Source of the DNA: Polytrichum commune
Lineage: Eukaryota; Streptophyta; Polytrichopsida; Polytrichales; Polytrichaceae
NCBI GenBank assembly: GCA_950295325.1
Contig: OX485804.1
Location: 46,748,001 to 46,812,000 of the forward strand
Length of the DNA stretch: 64,000 bases
Reading direction: 5' to 3'
A model generated the notes under the pieces. It did not search any database and had not been told where the DNA came from. It saw only the letters and a program-made list of their open reading frames with translations. Both the position numbers and the translations under genes were made by a program. Of the stretch, positions 24,600 to 37,800 are shown piece by piece. Numbering within the stretch: position 1 is the stretch's first letter; each line of letters opens with the position of its first letter.

Positions 24600-25378
24600 A
24601 TCATTAAGCATTTGTGGTCACAACAAATCCTCCAGAGGTGACTAAGATGTACCAGAAGAAGGCTGCACAATTTTGCACCCAAAACTCACCATCTTGACCA
24701 AGAACGTATTTGATTAACTTGACAAGCTGTTGTTCCTCTCCCAAAAAAACTAGTTCGATTGAATCATCAAATACAAGGTGACAGAGAGCTGTTCGGAAAA
24801 GGTCCAACATTGACAAAGAGTGAATTTTTTGCTTCTATTTCCCACAAAACAAACCACCTACCACAACTCTTGAACCTGGATGAAAAAACAACTCTGAGGT
24901 TCAAAATTTACAGATGTCAAAGTCCCAGATCTGCAATTCACAAATCAGATGTTCCTAAATGCTATGTTTTATTGCATTATGAAGAATAAGGTTTTTTTTT
25001 CTATTAAGCATAGTGGTCAAAACATTTCCTTCAAAGATGACTTAAAGTGTACCAAAGAAGGCTGCATAAATTAGCACCCAAAAATGGACTTTTTTTTTAT
25101 CAAGAATTGATGTTGATCAACTTGAGAACCTGTTGTTGGTTTTTCCTTCTCCCAAAAGTCTAGTTGATATGAATCATCATCACCACACATGCGACAAATA
25201 TTTCAAGAGCTGTCTGGAATTGACAAAAGGAAATCTTTTGTTTATGTTTACCACAAAACTATACCACCCACCATAACCCTTGAACCTGGAAGAAAGGGCG
25301 AGTCTGAGGTTCTGACTTTACAAATTTCAAGTCCCACAAAAACCCAGATCTAGAATTCACAGATCAAATGTTCCTGAC
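24600..25378. repeat. Diverged tandem duplication, unit about 390 bp
   Basis: Units at about 24600-24966 and 25001-25378 share in order ATTAAGCAT, GAAGAAGGCTGCA or AAAGAAGGCTGCA, TTGCACCCA or TTAGCACCCA, CCTGTTGTT or GCTGTTGTT, AAGAGCTGT or GAGAGCTGT, CTTGAACCTGGA, TCTGAGGTTC and CAGATC..AATTCACA. Neither unit has a long open frame, so they could be remnants of a duplicated transcribed segment. Confidence 0.7.
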
Positions 25379-28300
25379 GGATCAATTTCCCATATCTCCA
25401 TGGCTATGGAAGCACAAAATCTAGTTCCTCCCTTTCCACAATGAGAGTGGCAAAATTCTCAGTTGAAGAAGAGGCAGTTGCCCCAAAAGTCCCAGGGTTG
25501 GCACAAAAGACTGCAACTTTGGCAGGTCAAAAAAACGACAACCAACAAACCGCTAGATTAAAAAAACAAGCTGGATCGATTTCTATAGACAAAAGCCCAA
25601 AAGCTGGATCAATTCCTTCATTAACACCACACAATCACCACCTCTACCTTACTTGGCTCATATGTAAACCTTAAACCCATTTCCTACCAACCCATCGCGC
25701 TTGAGCTTTAGAAATTGAAGCATCATCCCACCGCTGGAGTAAGAAGAAAGAACCCAAATAATTTGAAAATTAAAAATTACAGAAATTGCAAGCAAGCTCC
25801 CTTGCCTTGTCACATAGAAATCAGAGACACACGCGAATGGTACAGGAAGCAATTTTCAAACCTTGTTCATGTTTTGTAGCTTGCAATGTGAAATTGCGAG
25901 TGGCTTGCAATGTGCAAACCCCCTTGAAGCTTGCAAAATCCCTTGCACCCCTTGAAGCTTGCAAATTTCTACCCTAAACCCCCTCCCCCCCTTCCACCTT
26001 TGTGTCGTCAAAGCAAACAACCTTCCCCGATTTCGGAGCAAACTCAGCAGGAGGAAGCTCTAGAAATCAACCCTAACGAGAGAGACAATGTTCCCAATGA
26101 AGTTCCCTTTCGTTCCCACTCCAATTTCCCTTCTCACTGCATTACATTATAAGGGTGGATCCCCTTGCAATGCAGTTTTAGGAATAATGTGAGTTAGTAA
26201 GTTAGTAAGTTAGCGATGAAGCAAAAGGAAGGTGAAATAACATACTACTTTTGTCATTAAAGGGCCCTTACTAGCGGCTTGCACCTAGCCCTAGAAATGG
26301 GTTTAGAAGTTCAAGAGCAACAACCAATGAGGGGCATGGAACCTAGGGTAGGGATAAGGCTAGGAGAATGCGGGCCCCCCGATTTATTGAGTTGTGTGGG
26401 GATGTTTTCGACCACCGAAACTACTAAGGTATGTGGGTGTTTGTTTGGTACGTTTTTTTTCATGTTCTCCAATCTTTTGTCAAGTGATTGGATTCACCCG
26501 ATGAAACTCGTATTGCATCAACAAATCTACGATGAAACATTTGCAAAAATTGGATTGAAAATCGGAGCTTCCTTCACTTAGTTATGGTTATCAGAAGAGT
26601 GTGTTTGTTGATTTCTTAATTGGATGTATGGGTCCTTGCAGTTGTGTTCACTGTCGAGTGAGTTCGTAAGTGTAGAGTGGTACTGTAGTTATTAGTATTT
26701 GAAGACATATTCCATTCTCTTTTAAACATGTGTCTTTATGTTGTTTTCCCTCTTTGATAAAAAACGAACCACATATCGATCAAATATAGGGGTCCAATTC
26801 ATGGTTCTTTCTTTTGTCTTTTTTTCTTTATACCACATGTTTAGCAAGTGAGTGGGTGGAATACATGCATTTTTATATTTTAGAAAATGACGTGCGATAA
26901 AATATAGGGTATTTAATATTCATTCGAAGTAAAATTTTGAAGGATTCTATATAAAATATAAGGGGTGATTTAATGTTGGAAACCATTTGTAAAAATAAAT
27001 ACACCATGCAATATAACACGTGTAAGGGACCACATTTTGCTTCATCAAAGAAGATGAAGGGTTTCGTTTTATTTCATGGAGGTTTCTCTTTATTAAGGAT
27101 ACTTTGAACTCCATTATGTTTAAACATTGACACGAAAGGATATATTTGAGACAATATTTGATGTTTGAAATTCTTTTGCAAATGTTATAGGAACTCTTGC
27201 TACCCTGCAAATGTTGGACGGTTGTGTTTCTTAACACACTAAATTTTAAGGCTTCCGTTATGAGTTCAATAGCCAATTTGAACAAGTGCTCAACGGTCAT
27301 GTCAACTATTGTTGGTATTCCTGGCAACCTTTTACCACCTTTTGATTCAAAGATGAAAACATGGCAAACGAGTGAGCTCTTGTGGTTTTTTAGATTGATC
27401 CAAGAGATACGACAAACTAGGCTACTTGCATTCTCCAGTATAATCTTGTTGGTGTAATTATTTCTTATTGTGTTTTCTTCTTGCCATATCATAACAAATG
27501 CAATCCCATTGTTAAAATGTTGATTCACAATGCACACCCCCCCCCCTTGGCTAAAAATTAAAAGCTATAAAAAATTTGTAACAAAAATAGGGTATTTAAT
27601 ATTAAATGCATTATATATTTCTAATTACCAATAGGGTATTCGAATTTTAATCTTAGTAGATTTTTTCTACGCTAAGGACTCCTAATATTCTAATTCTTAA
27701 AGTCAATACCCCCCTTGAAAATAATTGGTTGTTGCAAGTGTCTCCAAAAATTTACTATGAGTGCCCCCCCCCCCGGGTGTAATACATGCAATTTGTATGA
27801 GATGGTTAGAAAATTTAATTTCTTAGAATGTTTTGGACTCGACTCTTATATATACACAACATTTATTACTATAATGTGAATCTCTATATTCTTAAATTGA
27901 TCATGTAGACAACCCCCCTCCCCTCCAAAATTATATTCACAATAGAACCTAGAATAATAAAAACACATGTTGAGCATGAAGTCCACTACTTATGAATGTA
28001 TGTTTTTATGATGTTCAATCTTCGAACCAAACATTGTCATATACATTAGTCACATATAGGGGTGTAATTAAAATAAGTAATAGCATATAACATGCCTACC
28101 TTAATATAAAAAATTAGTCTACAACTTATTTTAACACAACATATGTGAGGGCAAGTATAGACTCAATAAATCCTAAGGCAAGACAGAAGACCGAGGAAGT
28201 AGAGGATTGAGGAAGAAGTATATATATATATATATAATTTTGGTTAAATCATACGTAGTCATTTTCTCAATGATGTGGCACCTCTATATCCAAGTTATAA

Positions 28301-29479
28301 CATCCTACGCTAAAATCTTAACCACATGTTCTAATTAGAACATTGAGGCATCAAAAATATATTTGACCTTTTTGACATTCTAAGCTAATTCAAAAATTCA
28401 AAATCACAATCTAATATTAAATTTATTATTTTATTTTGATGACATTATATGCATTAAGAAACATCATATTCACCTCTAAAGTGATGAATGACCTTGGAGC
28501 ACCAAAGCACATACTTCAACATATATATTATAATGAGCAACATGAACATCATATTGTTACAAATAATTATCCCCAACGAAGTTTTTATCATGAAATAAAT
28601 AATTAGCAAGAATTTTTTTTAAAAAAAACCCATAAAGAGATATGTAGGGATGATGATGATAATGATCGACTCCTTGACTAGGCCAATATGTTTTTAAAAA
28701 AATGCCGCTCATTTGGTGATGACTAAGATTGGTATGGCAAAATATTCTTGGTGCATGAAAAGTGAACACACAAGTATCAGTGGTGGGGCACAATATCATA
28801 TCCTACCATGTTTTGGTGTATGATATAACAAAGAAAAATCAAATTAAAAGAAAAATCATTGCACCTTCCCTCCCCCACTTACCAATTTGTTATTTTTTAA
28901 TTATTACTCACATGGCTCTCTGTGTGAATCTTATAAAAAGAATCATAGTATATTTTTCACTTAACTTGCTACAATATAAATTTCATAAGTTAAAGAAATA
29001 ACTCATCCATTATGAAAAAAAATTAATAATTTAGTGTTCAAATAAGATTTTTAGTTTAACATAGTCAATTAGGATGTAGGTTTTAGAGCTAGCCCAAATT
29101 CATTTGCTTTCTAGATAAGTTTTATTTTCACATATAAAAAACATATACGATGTTCTTAATATCTAGTATGCGAATATTTTCAATTAAAAAATTTGAGGCA
29201 ATGGTGGAGTGCCAATACATGTGAAAGAAACTACGTACTTATTGGTGTAGTTCAAGAACTATAATATTTCAATCTTGAATGGCAAGTTGCATAAATTCAT
29301 AGAAATCTTTTCAAACAAAAAATGAAAGGTGAACTCATCCTTTATTTATTTATATTTATGATTCATAAAGATATTTTTATCAAATTCCTTTGTAGGTTAC
29401 AATCATTAGGATTCATTATTGTGTGGTTAATCATTCATGCATAACGATCTTAATGCCAAGTATAGCTAGCCAAGAAAAA

Positions 29480-29640
29480 ATGGATCGGATCAGTAATCTT
29501 CCTGAAGTTTTGAATTTGAACCACTTATTTCTCATATTACATATTAGGGTTTTCTCAATATTTTTGTTTTCTACTTTTCTGCAGGAAGAATCGGTAACCC
29601 AAGTGTTTTAGGTAGACATGGAGAGTTTTTCTTCATTTGA
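29480..29640 (+). pseudogene. Possible F-box gene relic
   Basis: The start MDRISNLPEVL resembles the beginning of plant F-box/LRR/FBD proteins (DRISNLPDEVL). About 35 codons on, FLQEESVTQ followed by a frame change to SVLGRHGE resembles the next F-box block (FLPTEESV..SVLS.RW). The middle is degraded and nothing matches downstream. The match is short, so chance is not excluded. Confidence 0.3.
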
Positions 29641-32600
29641 GAATCCTAATATGATCACCGCTTCAAGGGAGAAGCTGGTGGTGGAGAAACACAAGAGTTG
29701 AAGAGGACATCCAAATTATTTCCCCTCCCCCACCCAAAAAAACACGAAAAAATCCTAAATTGAAGGAGATGAAAGATGAGGATGACGATAACAAACGAAA
29801 TTGACTAAACTCCGAGGTGGAGACATTGATGGCTTTGACGGGCGAGATGCAACCTGAATTCGTAAAGAATGCGAAGAAATAAGGTATGTACTCAATGTCA
29901 TTTAGGTTTTCAAGGAAGAAAAAAGTAATAACAATTGCGTTATGCACCGGATTGTGTTTGGACCGCAATTCCATCCTTACCCTCCCCTAAACCTTGCACA
30001 ACCAAGCTAACGTAAAATAAGTTTCGAAGCCAGAATTCTATGAGCTTTATGTTGTTCTCTTATTTCAAGCATGTTTGCAATATTACCAGAAGAATGCACA
30101 TGGGTTGTGGGTTTAGGGGTTTTTCGGAAATGCATTCTTACATTCTACCGAACCTGCCATAATTCATCAGTAGGCTTGTGGAATCCTTTTAGAAGTCACT
30201 TTCTAGGCTAAACTATGAGTTAGGTTACACAAACCTCTTTAATCATGGGTTAAGCTTGTTGTAACATTGGCCACGAAAATGTAACAGCAAATGCTCAAGA
30301 GCATTGGGCATTGACCACGGTAAATTCCATGAAACTTAACCCTCAAAACCATTGGGCCCTAGAATCGGGCGTCACCACTTTACATGTGACAAGGTTGGGC
30401 CGGGAAAAAATTCATAAAGTTGGGCCGGATTGAGGCCTCAATCGGGCCAGTGCTCCGGCCGGCCTCAGGCCGTGTATAAAGTGGCCCTTAGTGCAAGAGG
30501 CTTTAAACACAAGGAAGCAATAACATTTTTTGACAGTAAAGAATAATTTGAAGGTGAGGTTGGAAAAAAACATTTTATAGCATTTGTTGTAATCAACTCC
30601 TTAAATATTGCCTAACCTCTAAGGATGAACTGCATTCCCAGGACCTACTTCATTTACAACGTCTTTAACAATCCTTCAAGCAAAGCCAAACTTCCCCTCT
30701 CATTCAACTTTTCATAACATCATTAATATGTATATTTATTTTATTATGTTCTCCCTCTTTGCATTATATATATTGTCATTTTTTCATTCAATCTTTACTT
30801 ATAGAGAGATCCATCCATTTGTAAATTTGGTTTAATTAAATTTTTATTTCTCATAAAGTGGTACATATTGAATGATATCTTATAAATCTATATGAGAGAC
30901 TTTGCTTTTCATCTTTGATTAGTTTCATTATCGTCATGTTATATTCTCCAATATTCATGCAATCATAAATATCATCTAAGTGTTGTTTAATTGCGTGATA
31001 TTTGCATTTCATAATGTAAACAAAACACAATAATGTTAATTCATGTTATTGTAAAAATCTTACAATCTTCTTTCATTACTTGAACTTAACATATTTAACT
31101 TTTAATTTTTTTAAATTTAAATTCAAATAATCTATGCTATGTAAAATTAAACCAATCAAAATTATATCAATCAAATCAACATGAAGTTAAATAAATTTAG
31201 TTTTTGGATGGTTTTATACTTTGGCCTAGATAGATGTACTAGCACAAAGTTGCATGTCAAATCAAACCTTGATCATAATTTAAATTGGGTTGGATCTTAA
31301 CATAATATAAATTCAATGTTGTTAACTATGTGTCAATCCTCTTTTGATATAATCTTGATTTTTAAAAAATAATATTACAAGTACATTGATCATATATTGT
31401 TTGGTTTTTTATTTTTTATTTTTGCATGTGTTTGTCTCTAGATAGCTTAATTCCAATAAGTAGTGTATCTGCAATGGAATTCATTCACTAGACGGTGAGA
31501 AGGGTTATTTTGGTTTGAAAGTGGTGCCAATTATGGATGTGGATAGTTGACCACTAAGGTTGTGGTAAGGTTAAGAAGGTGACACAATACTCTTACACAT
31601 TTAGAATAAAATTAGATGTCCATCCATAGCTCAATCAATGGGCAAGAGGAAACACAATTGGTTGCCTCCCTCCTTACATTACTATATAGTAGCGGAACTA
31701 CTTGTGTCGAAACCATAATTTGTAGCTTGGTCAATGAGCTTGTATGCATTTTGGAAGCCCTATTATGGTTTTCAACCATCAAGGTTTGCAAAAAAGAGGC
31801 AAATATTGTGATTTTGAATTTATGTCCCATGCCATATAAGGTTCGATTGATGACTGCTAGCAATACAAACATTTAAAAAAAAAAGTTGTTATTGTACATA
31901 TGAAATTTAGGCACCCTTCTATTTATATATATATTTATGTCCAAGCTACTAGGAAACTACGGTATATGTAATGTGTTCATAAGGGCATTTTGTTGCAAGA
32001 AATCTAGACTAATTAGAGGTTGGACACTCCAAATGAAGATTTGTATGTGCATGTAAAAATGTTAAGTAAATTGCTTTAAAAGTGAGCTTCATTGTGCTTG
32101 TGGTTCTCTGGACCGCATGAGTTGTTAGAATTAAGAAAGTAATAAAATTTCAAGGGTTGATTTCATTGCCGACATGTTTTTCTTTATCCATTCACAAATG
32201 AATACATGTCCGACACAAATATATGCTTACAGTGTCCGACACAAATATCCCTTAATCTTTAAAGGTCAAAGGGTGTTTTATGAAAATTCAAGATGAGTTA
32301 AGACATTTGGATGTTTGAATGTTGTTTTTACACTGAAAGAAGAGATGTTCCAAATCATGTATAGATTGTATCCATACAGTTTCAAGAAAATTCTAACACC
32401 CTAACATGCCAAAGAAACATGTACAATTTTTATGCAAAATTATTCTTTAAAAACATTTTACCAAGCATTATCTAATGAGATTATCTCCCAAGTGTTATAA
32501 AACTCATGTACAACATGGTTTGATAGACTAGAAACATAAAATCTTGTATATAGTTGGCATAAAAAATTACTTGATATTGCATAAGATAGTACGTTGGATT

Positions 32601-33184
32601 CCTTTGCGCACTTGATTCTATGTGCAACCTAATTGAATTAATTCCTTCATAAGGAGGAATTTGATTGAAGAATGAAGCTCTTTCAACCATGTACACAACA
32701 CAAATAACACGAAAGTGACACTACAACACTACAATAGAATTTCGTGAACATGCTACACTCAACTTTAGTTATGTAGATATAACTATATTTAACTACAATT
32801 TTCGGCAAGTCAGATCGCAAACAACTATAGTTACGAAAGACGACTAGTTAACCAATAATTGAATTAGTTGGTTAGTTGCCAAGGTCTGAAGTTCTCATCT
32901 CCCAATTATCAGAAACAAGTCAACGTATGCTATGAATATGCGTCGGAAGGGAAGCTTGTCCATGAAAATTTATGGTCATTTCAAATCATGAAATTAAATT
33001 GGGATTTTTTTTTTAAAAACTTGTGATTTCAATTTTCCAAAATCACACATGTACTACACTTCTGCAAAATGGAAATGGGACTGTCTACCTTAACTTTATA
33101 CCAAAATGCTAGAAATGTGCAAGTCCTAGTATTTACTTGCAATATATAATAGAGATATCATTGGCAACCAAACTTCAAAGCAAT

Positions 33185-33193
33185 AAAAAAAAA
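33185..33193 (-). terminator. Pol III terminator of the interrupted tRNA-Pro
   Basis: A run of nine T residues on the minus strand, immediately after the tRNA 3' end. This is the usual RNA polymerase III stop and supports the tRNA orientation. Confidence 0.6.
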
Positions 33194-33250
33194 GGGTAAT
33201 TGGGAGAATTGAACTCCCGACCTCTTGCACCCTAAGCAAGAATCATACCA
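33194..33250 (-). tRNA. tRNA-Pro(AGG) 3' fragment, gene split by the LINE
   Basis: Read on the minus strand this is the part of a tRNA from the D loop to the acceptor end. The anticodon stem CTTGC/GCAAG encloses the loop TTAGGGT (anticodon AGG, proline). The T-arm is GGGAG-TTCAATT-CTCCC and contains the B box. The 3' acceptor strand AATTACCC has one base more than a clean 7-bp pairing with the 5' strand GGGTATT, so the gene may already have been slightly defective. The missing 5' part, with the A box, lies at 41900-41935, beyond the LINE. The last 21 bases (33230-33250) are the target-site duplication. Confidence 0.88.
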
Positions 33251-33722
33251 TGAAAACCTCACCGAGGTAATTAAAGAGAAAGGTAACCAGTACAAAACCC
33301 CAGAAAAACCGGGGGGGGGAGGGCAACCGGGGCAAACCGGAGCCGAAGTGCAAAAAAACCCACCGAACAACGGGGGAGAGGCCGGTGAAAACCGGAAACT
33401 AACCTGTCAGTAACACAAGCCTAATCACCAACAAACAGGGAGGGGGAGAGGAAGGCGCGTGAGCATCCCCAGCGGAGGGCGCGTCACCGCGAACGGCCGG
33501 CACCGAGAACAGGCCCGGGCGCGGGTCCAGAAAGCCCGGCAGGGGCGGGGGGCGGGAAGCTTCTAGACGCTCGCACGCGTCAGCAGACCGTACGCAGAGG
33601 GGGAGGCGGGAAGCCCAGGGGGGGGGAAGCGCAGAGCGCGTAGACGGAGAGCCAGGTGAGGCGGAGCACAGACACTCCGGGGAGAGAGGAGCCGGATTCA
33701 CTCGTGGGCGTGCGGCGAATCA

Positions 33723-34805
33723 TCACTCACTGAGGGAGGGCGCAGTCATGTCGATGTCGTGAGCCCACTTGTAGACTCCAAGGAGCGAACCAGAGGGCGG
33801 AGTGGGGAACAATTTCCGACAGTCGGCTTTAGTAAGGACGTACCCGATAGGTAAGGATTCAAGAAGGGCTTGTCTTCGTTCCTGTTCGATTTCTTGCAAA
33901 AGTTCGTCAATTTCTTGATCAATCTTGTCTTCGAACTCTGACATAGAGATGCCGAGCTTGCGTTGGATAAACCTGTAAGGGTTATCTGTCGGTGGGGAGG
34001 GGGGAGCGATACCTTTGTACTTATCGAGTAGAGTACGCTGGTTCCGTTGAGGTAGCGAGAGGGTAGTACGTGAGGTACCACTGCTTTCCTCCAAAGCCCC
34101 CGAAGTGGCCGGGTGAGCTAGCGTCACATCTATGGGTCCTACTGAGGTGGACGTTGTGGCCTCGAAGGTCCGACGACTGCCCGGCCCAAAAAGGCATCGC
34201 CTCTTCGGCCTGCTGTGTGGCCTGTCACTTTGAGGTGGACGTTTACCCGAGGATCTAAGGATTTCACCCGCCGGTGGGTAGGCCGCAGATGCGCGAGGCT
34301 CTTCCATAGCCGGCTCGAAGCCGGGCTGGGTACCCCCGGTTGGTTGGAGCATATGTTTGCTTTTCCTTCTATAACACTTCCGTTTGGGTCGGCTCGTCTT
34401 CCTGGGGAGCGTACTCCCAAAGGGGGAGATGGCCGGTCTGGTATCAATTAGTTCCTCTGGGTCAGCATTCTCCTTGCCTCTGTGAACCTGCGAGGTCCCA
34501 ATTAGTGGTGTCGTGGCGCCTGTGTTGAGATCGCGTCGCTGAAGGGGAGAATTACCTGTACGAGGTTGCACGGGTGGATTGCTCTCAATTGATCTGCTGG
34601 GTGTTCGTGTCGTGTTGGGCGCAGGTTGTGGTGAGCCGTGATAGCTATCCTCTTTGTGGGTATCGGCGTCGCCATTGGGCCCTGCATTGTGTATAACAAT
34701 TTGGAGCGTGTCAATAGGGGTGTCTCGAGGTTCTGGGGTCGCATTAGTCCGGTAAGTATCCTCCTGGGGGGGTCTGTGGGATGTTGATGTTTTGAAGAAA
34801 CTCAT
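33723..34805 (-). CDS. LINE ORF3, unknown protein (360 aa)
   Basis: An intact frame from ATG at 34805 to the stop at 33723, downstream of reverse transcriptase, where plant LINEs normally have no gene. The first two thirds are Pro/Ser/Thr-rich and look disordered. They contain two basic clusters, RPKRKCYRRKSK and SRPKRRC, that resemble nuclear localisation signals. The C-terminal third is better ordered: an acidic helix with ISMSEFEDKIDQEIDELLQEI, then a compact end with GYVLTKADCRKLFPTP. I recognise no domain. Before the MITE inserted, ORF2 would have ended at 34744, so ORF3 would have started 62 nt inside ORF2 in another frame, an arrangement that fits reinitiation. It is open in a copy whose other ORFs are broken, which could be chance or recent constraint. 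Confidence 0.65.
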   Translation of the reverse strand: MSFFKTSTSHRPPQEDTYRTNATPEPRDTPIDTLQIVIHNAGPNGDADTHKEDSYHGSPQPAPNTTRTPSRSIESNPPVQPRTGNSPLQRRDLNTGATTPLIGTSQVHRGKENADPEELIDTRPAISPFGSTLPRKTSRPKRKCYRRKSKHMLQPTGGTQPGFEPAMEEPRASAAYPPAGEILRSSGKRPPQSDRPHSRPKRRCLFGPGSRRTFEATTSTSVGPIDVTLAHPATSGALEESSGTSRTTLSLPQRNQRTLLDKYKGIAPPSPPTDNPYRFIQRKLGISMSEFEDKIDQEIDELLQEIEQERRQALLESLPIGYVLTKADCRKLFPTPPSGSLLGVYKWAHDIDMTAPSLSE

Positions 34806-37800
34806 CGATGAGTGCCGAGAAATCACGGGGGGATCACACCCCCTTACATTTCATAACCACATGCGATAAAAGTTTGCTACCCTATATTACATGCCATAGA
34901 TAATTTTTAAAATTATGATATTTTTTCTACATACACATAACCATTGATAATATCTTTTGCATATTTTTTTGAAATTTTTAGTCATCTTTATTTTTTGTAG
35001 TAATTTTTTTAGTTCAATGTTGCGTCATTCTAGTTAGAAACGGTATGTTTTATAAAAAAAACAAATCATCAAATTTGGTTACCAATTTTTACTATGTATA
35101 TCTACTCATGAAAAAAAAATCATAAACTTTTGAACCATTTTGGCTATGCTTTATGTAAAAAGTAGATTTTGTTTTATCACACGTGGTGTTCAACTTGACA
35201 ATGAAGTGCACCCCCCGTGCGAGAAATTTGATCTGGTGGTGAATTCCGCCTCTGGGTCGGGTGAGGGCGACAGTCGGTTTATCCGAATCGGTGTGATTGT
35301 CCATGCCCCTAATTCGATTGGAAGAAACTCCTTATGCGGTGTGAGATTCCATCTGAGATTGCCTCCCCTCATCCTGCCGAAGATTTCTGCCTGTGACCAT
35401 ATTTTCTGAAAGCATGAAATCATTTCGTGTCGCTTTTCTTCGTTTCTGTTGTGTCTAAAAAGCTCCTTATAGGCTTCCATAGCACTGTATATTGTGTTCC
35501 TCCAGGCTTGCCACAAGATAACTCCCAAGTGGAAGTGATCTTCCCTAAATGCAACTTCGACTCTTTGGCACCAGATTGCCCAGAGCAATTGGGCTCTAAG
35601 GGTGTCCCAGGGTGTCTCCATAGTTATTCTAAATGCTGAGGCTGTATCCCACCGTAAATCTTCCTCCATGGCTGGTCCTGCTGCTTCGGTCATTAACCCT
35701 CTACTAATGTCCCTCCATGTCTGGTAGCTGGGCGGTAGCCCAGCTACCTGCCTAGTGTTACGAAAGAGATCCCACGCTCTTCTAATCTCTGTACATTCTT
35801 TGAATGCATGTTGTAGTGTCTCCCTATCCTGTGTTGGGCATAATTGACATTGGTTTGATAAACCGACTCTTTCCCTCCAGGCCCCAACTGGTAGTCCTTC
35901 GGTAAGGATCAGCCATTGCATGGCCGACACCTTTCTGGGGAGATAGGGGTGCCAGATGCGGTTAAAAAACTTCGCCCTCTCTTTGCTGTTGTACCCATAA
36001 GCTTCCAGCTCCTCGTCCACTTTCATTTGATGATTGTTTTGTTTCATGGCGGCTCTGTACCCCCTCTTGGTACAATAGTTGAGCACGGTAGTGTCGGGAA
36101 GCGCACCAATTCGCCTCCACTGCCACTCCTTGGGGTCCCACTCCAAGTTGCAGACCCAGTTGTTCCCCCACATCCACAGGGTAAGTTCAAAGTCGTCTAC
36201 TTCTAGTGGATTGAAGTCCATAACTGTTCGTTTCGCCCCTCCACATTTGACTATGCGGACTTCACTGTATTGCCCAACGGGTAGCGGGGAGTTGGTGGCA
36301 ACTTGTTGTAATTGTTCCGTGCTCAGTTTAAGATAAACTGTAATTTCCATGGGGTCAGTCCTGGTGATTTGGTAGACTTGTGTAATTCGACCATCCTCTT
36401 CTTTCGCTGCGATCCATAAACCTTTAGTGGATGGGATGAGGGGAATTGGTTGCCAGGGGATGCTATTGATAACTCGCGTATAGAGCTGGGGTGTTGTCCT
36501 GCTCCTTCGTAGGTTTCTATGTTTTGCGAATGGGATCCATCCTCTGCCATGTTCGTTCACTATGTCTTTAATTGTTTGAATGCGCTGTTCCGCCCAGAAC
36601 TTCATATTGGTTTTGGGTTCTGTACCCCACTGAACGCCCTGTTCGTTGGTTAAGAACCGGTTGCCGAATAGTGGCTGCCGGGTAATTTCATCCCACGTGT
36701 TTGGATCCTGTTGCTCGATACCGGATTGAATTGTCTGCCATGCTTTAATCACACCTTGCCACATACCTGAGCCTTGCTTGACTACATTTCTTGAGTTCAT
36801 GATCCAATTTGAGTGGGCCGGCCACCTGCCTTTGCGTGATTGCTTTGTTTGCGCAACTCGATATCGCACAAGCGACTTCCAGGGTTCGTACCCCACCGAG
36901 AGCCCGCGTGTCAAAAATTTTATGAGTAGCACCGAGGCTTGCCACTTTGGATCTAAAAAATTTATACCCCCTCTAACAATGGGTAGAACCGCAGTGTCCC
37001 ATTTCACTTTGGCTCGCGCGTGAGATTCTTCCCTGCCCGACCAAATGTAGTTGCGTACCGCAACTTTTGCGAGTTTGAGAGCCTTTCCTGAGTAATCTGT
37101 GCAAGAGGCAAAGTACCATATAGAAGATAACACCACCTGATTCGCTATCATTATTCTGCCGGCAAGTGAGAGAGGTTGCTTGACCCATTTCGAGAGGTGT
37201 TTTCTAATTTGACTCAGCATCTTACCATCCTTCTCTTTTTGGGGAATATGGAGTCCGAAGGGATAGCCAAGGTACCGCGTCACTTCTCCAGGTAAGAGCC
37301 ACTTCAACCCTGCTTCCTCTCCCCATTGCCGTGCTCTTTCATTATGTGACAACCATAGTCCTACAGATTTGTGTAGGTTCAACTTTGCGCCAGAAGCTTC
37401 TCCAAACCGATTGATTACGTTGAGGGCCCTGTCCATGTTGTCTCTAGTACCATCTAGGAAGAGTAGCGTGTCATCTGCAAACATTTGATTCGTAATGCTT
37501 GACTTGTCCGGAAGCGTGAGTCCTTTAACTCCCCATTCTGGGATGTTGCAGCATTTGTCCCAGTACATCGACTGTAAGCATGAAGAGATATGGTGCTAAG
37601 GGACAACCTTGATGCACTGATCTCTCCAGGGTAAAGGGCTGGGATTGTTCGCCGTTGACTATGACAGTGGCGGACGCGTTCTCGTTCAGTGCCATAACCT
37701 GATTGACCCAAGTCGGATGGAATCCCATCCTGGTCATCACTTGACGAAGGAACGTCCAGTTAACATGATCATAGGCTTTTTCAAAGTCTAATAATAACAT

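Larger units (their letters stand above)
23823..33184. other. Long AT-rich intergenic region
   Basis: No convincing gene. Contents: a diverged tandem pair (24600-25378); a cluster of GCTTGCAA motifs at 25877-25970; a degenerate repeat related to those near 58750 and 60350 (about 26400-26800, sharing ATCTACGATGAAACAT); poly-C tracts at 27538-27547 and 27764-27775; a (TA)n run near 28218; and a possible F-box relic at 29480. A small GC-rich foldback near 30372-30486 has CCACTTTA ends. A 196-codon minus-strand frame (26947-27537) is the longest open frame, but it shows no motif I recognise and lies in AT-rich DNA; I give it about 0.15 as a gene. Confidence 0.5.

Noticed and set aside
26947-27537. 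196-codon minus-strand frame
   Set aside because: It has no recognisable motif, lies in AT-rich intergenic DNA, and shows no splice or promoter context. It is kept only as a low-probability remark in the region entry.
33399-33701. 100-codon frame in the LINE 3' UTR
   Set aside because: It is Pro/Ser/Arg-rich because the DNA is very GC-rich; there is no motif, and it lies after the ORF3 stop.
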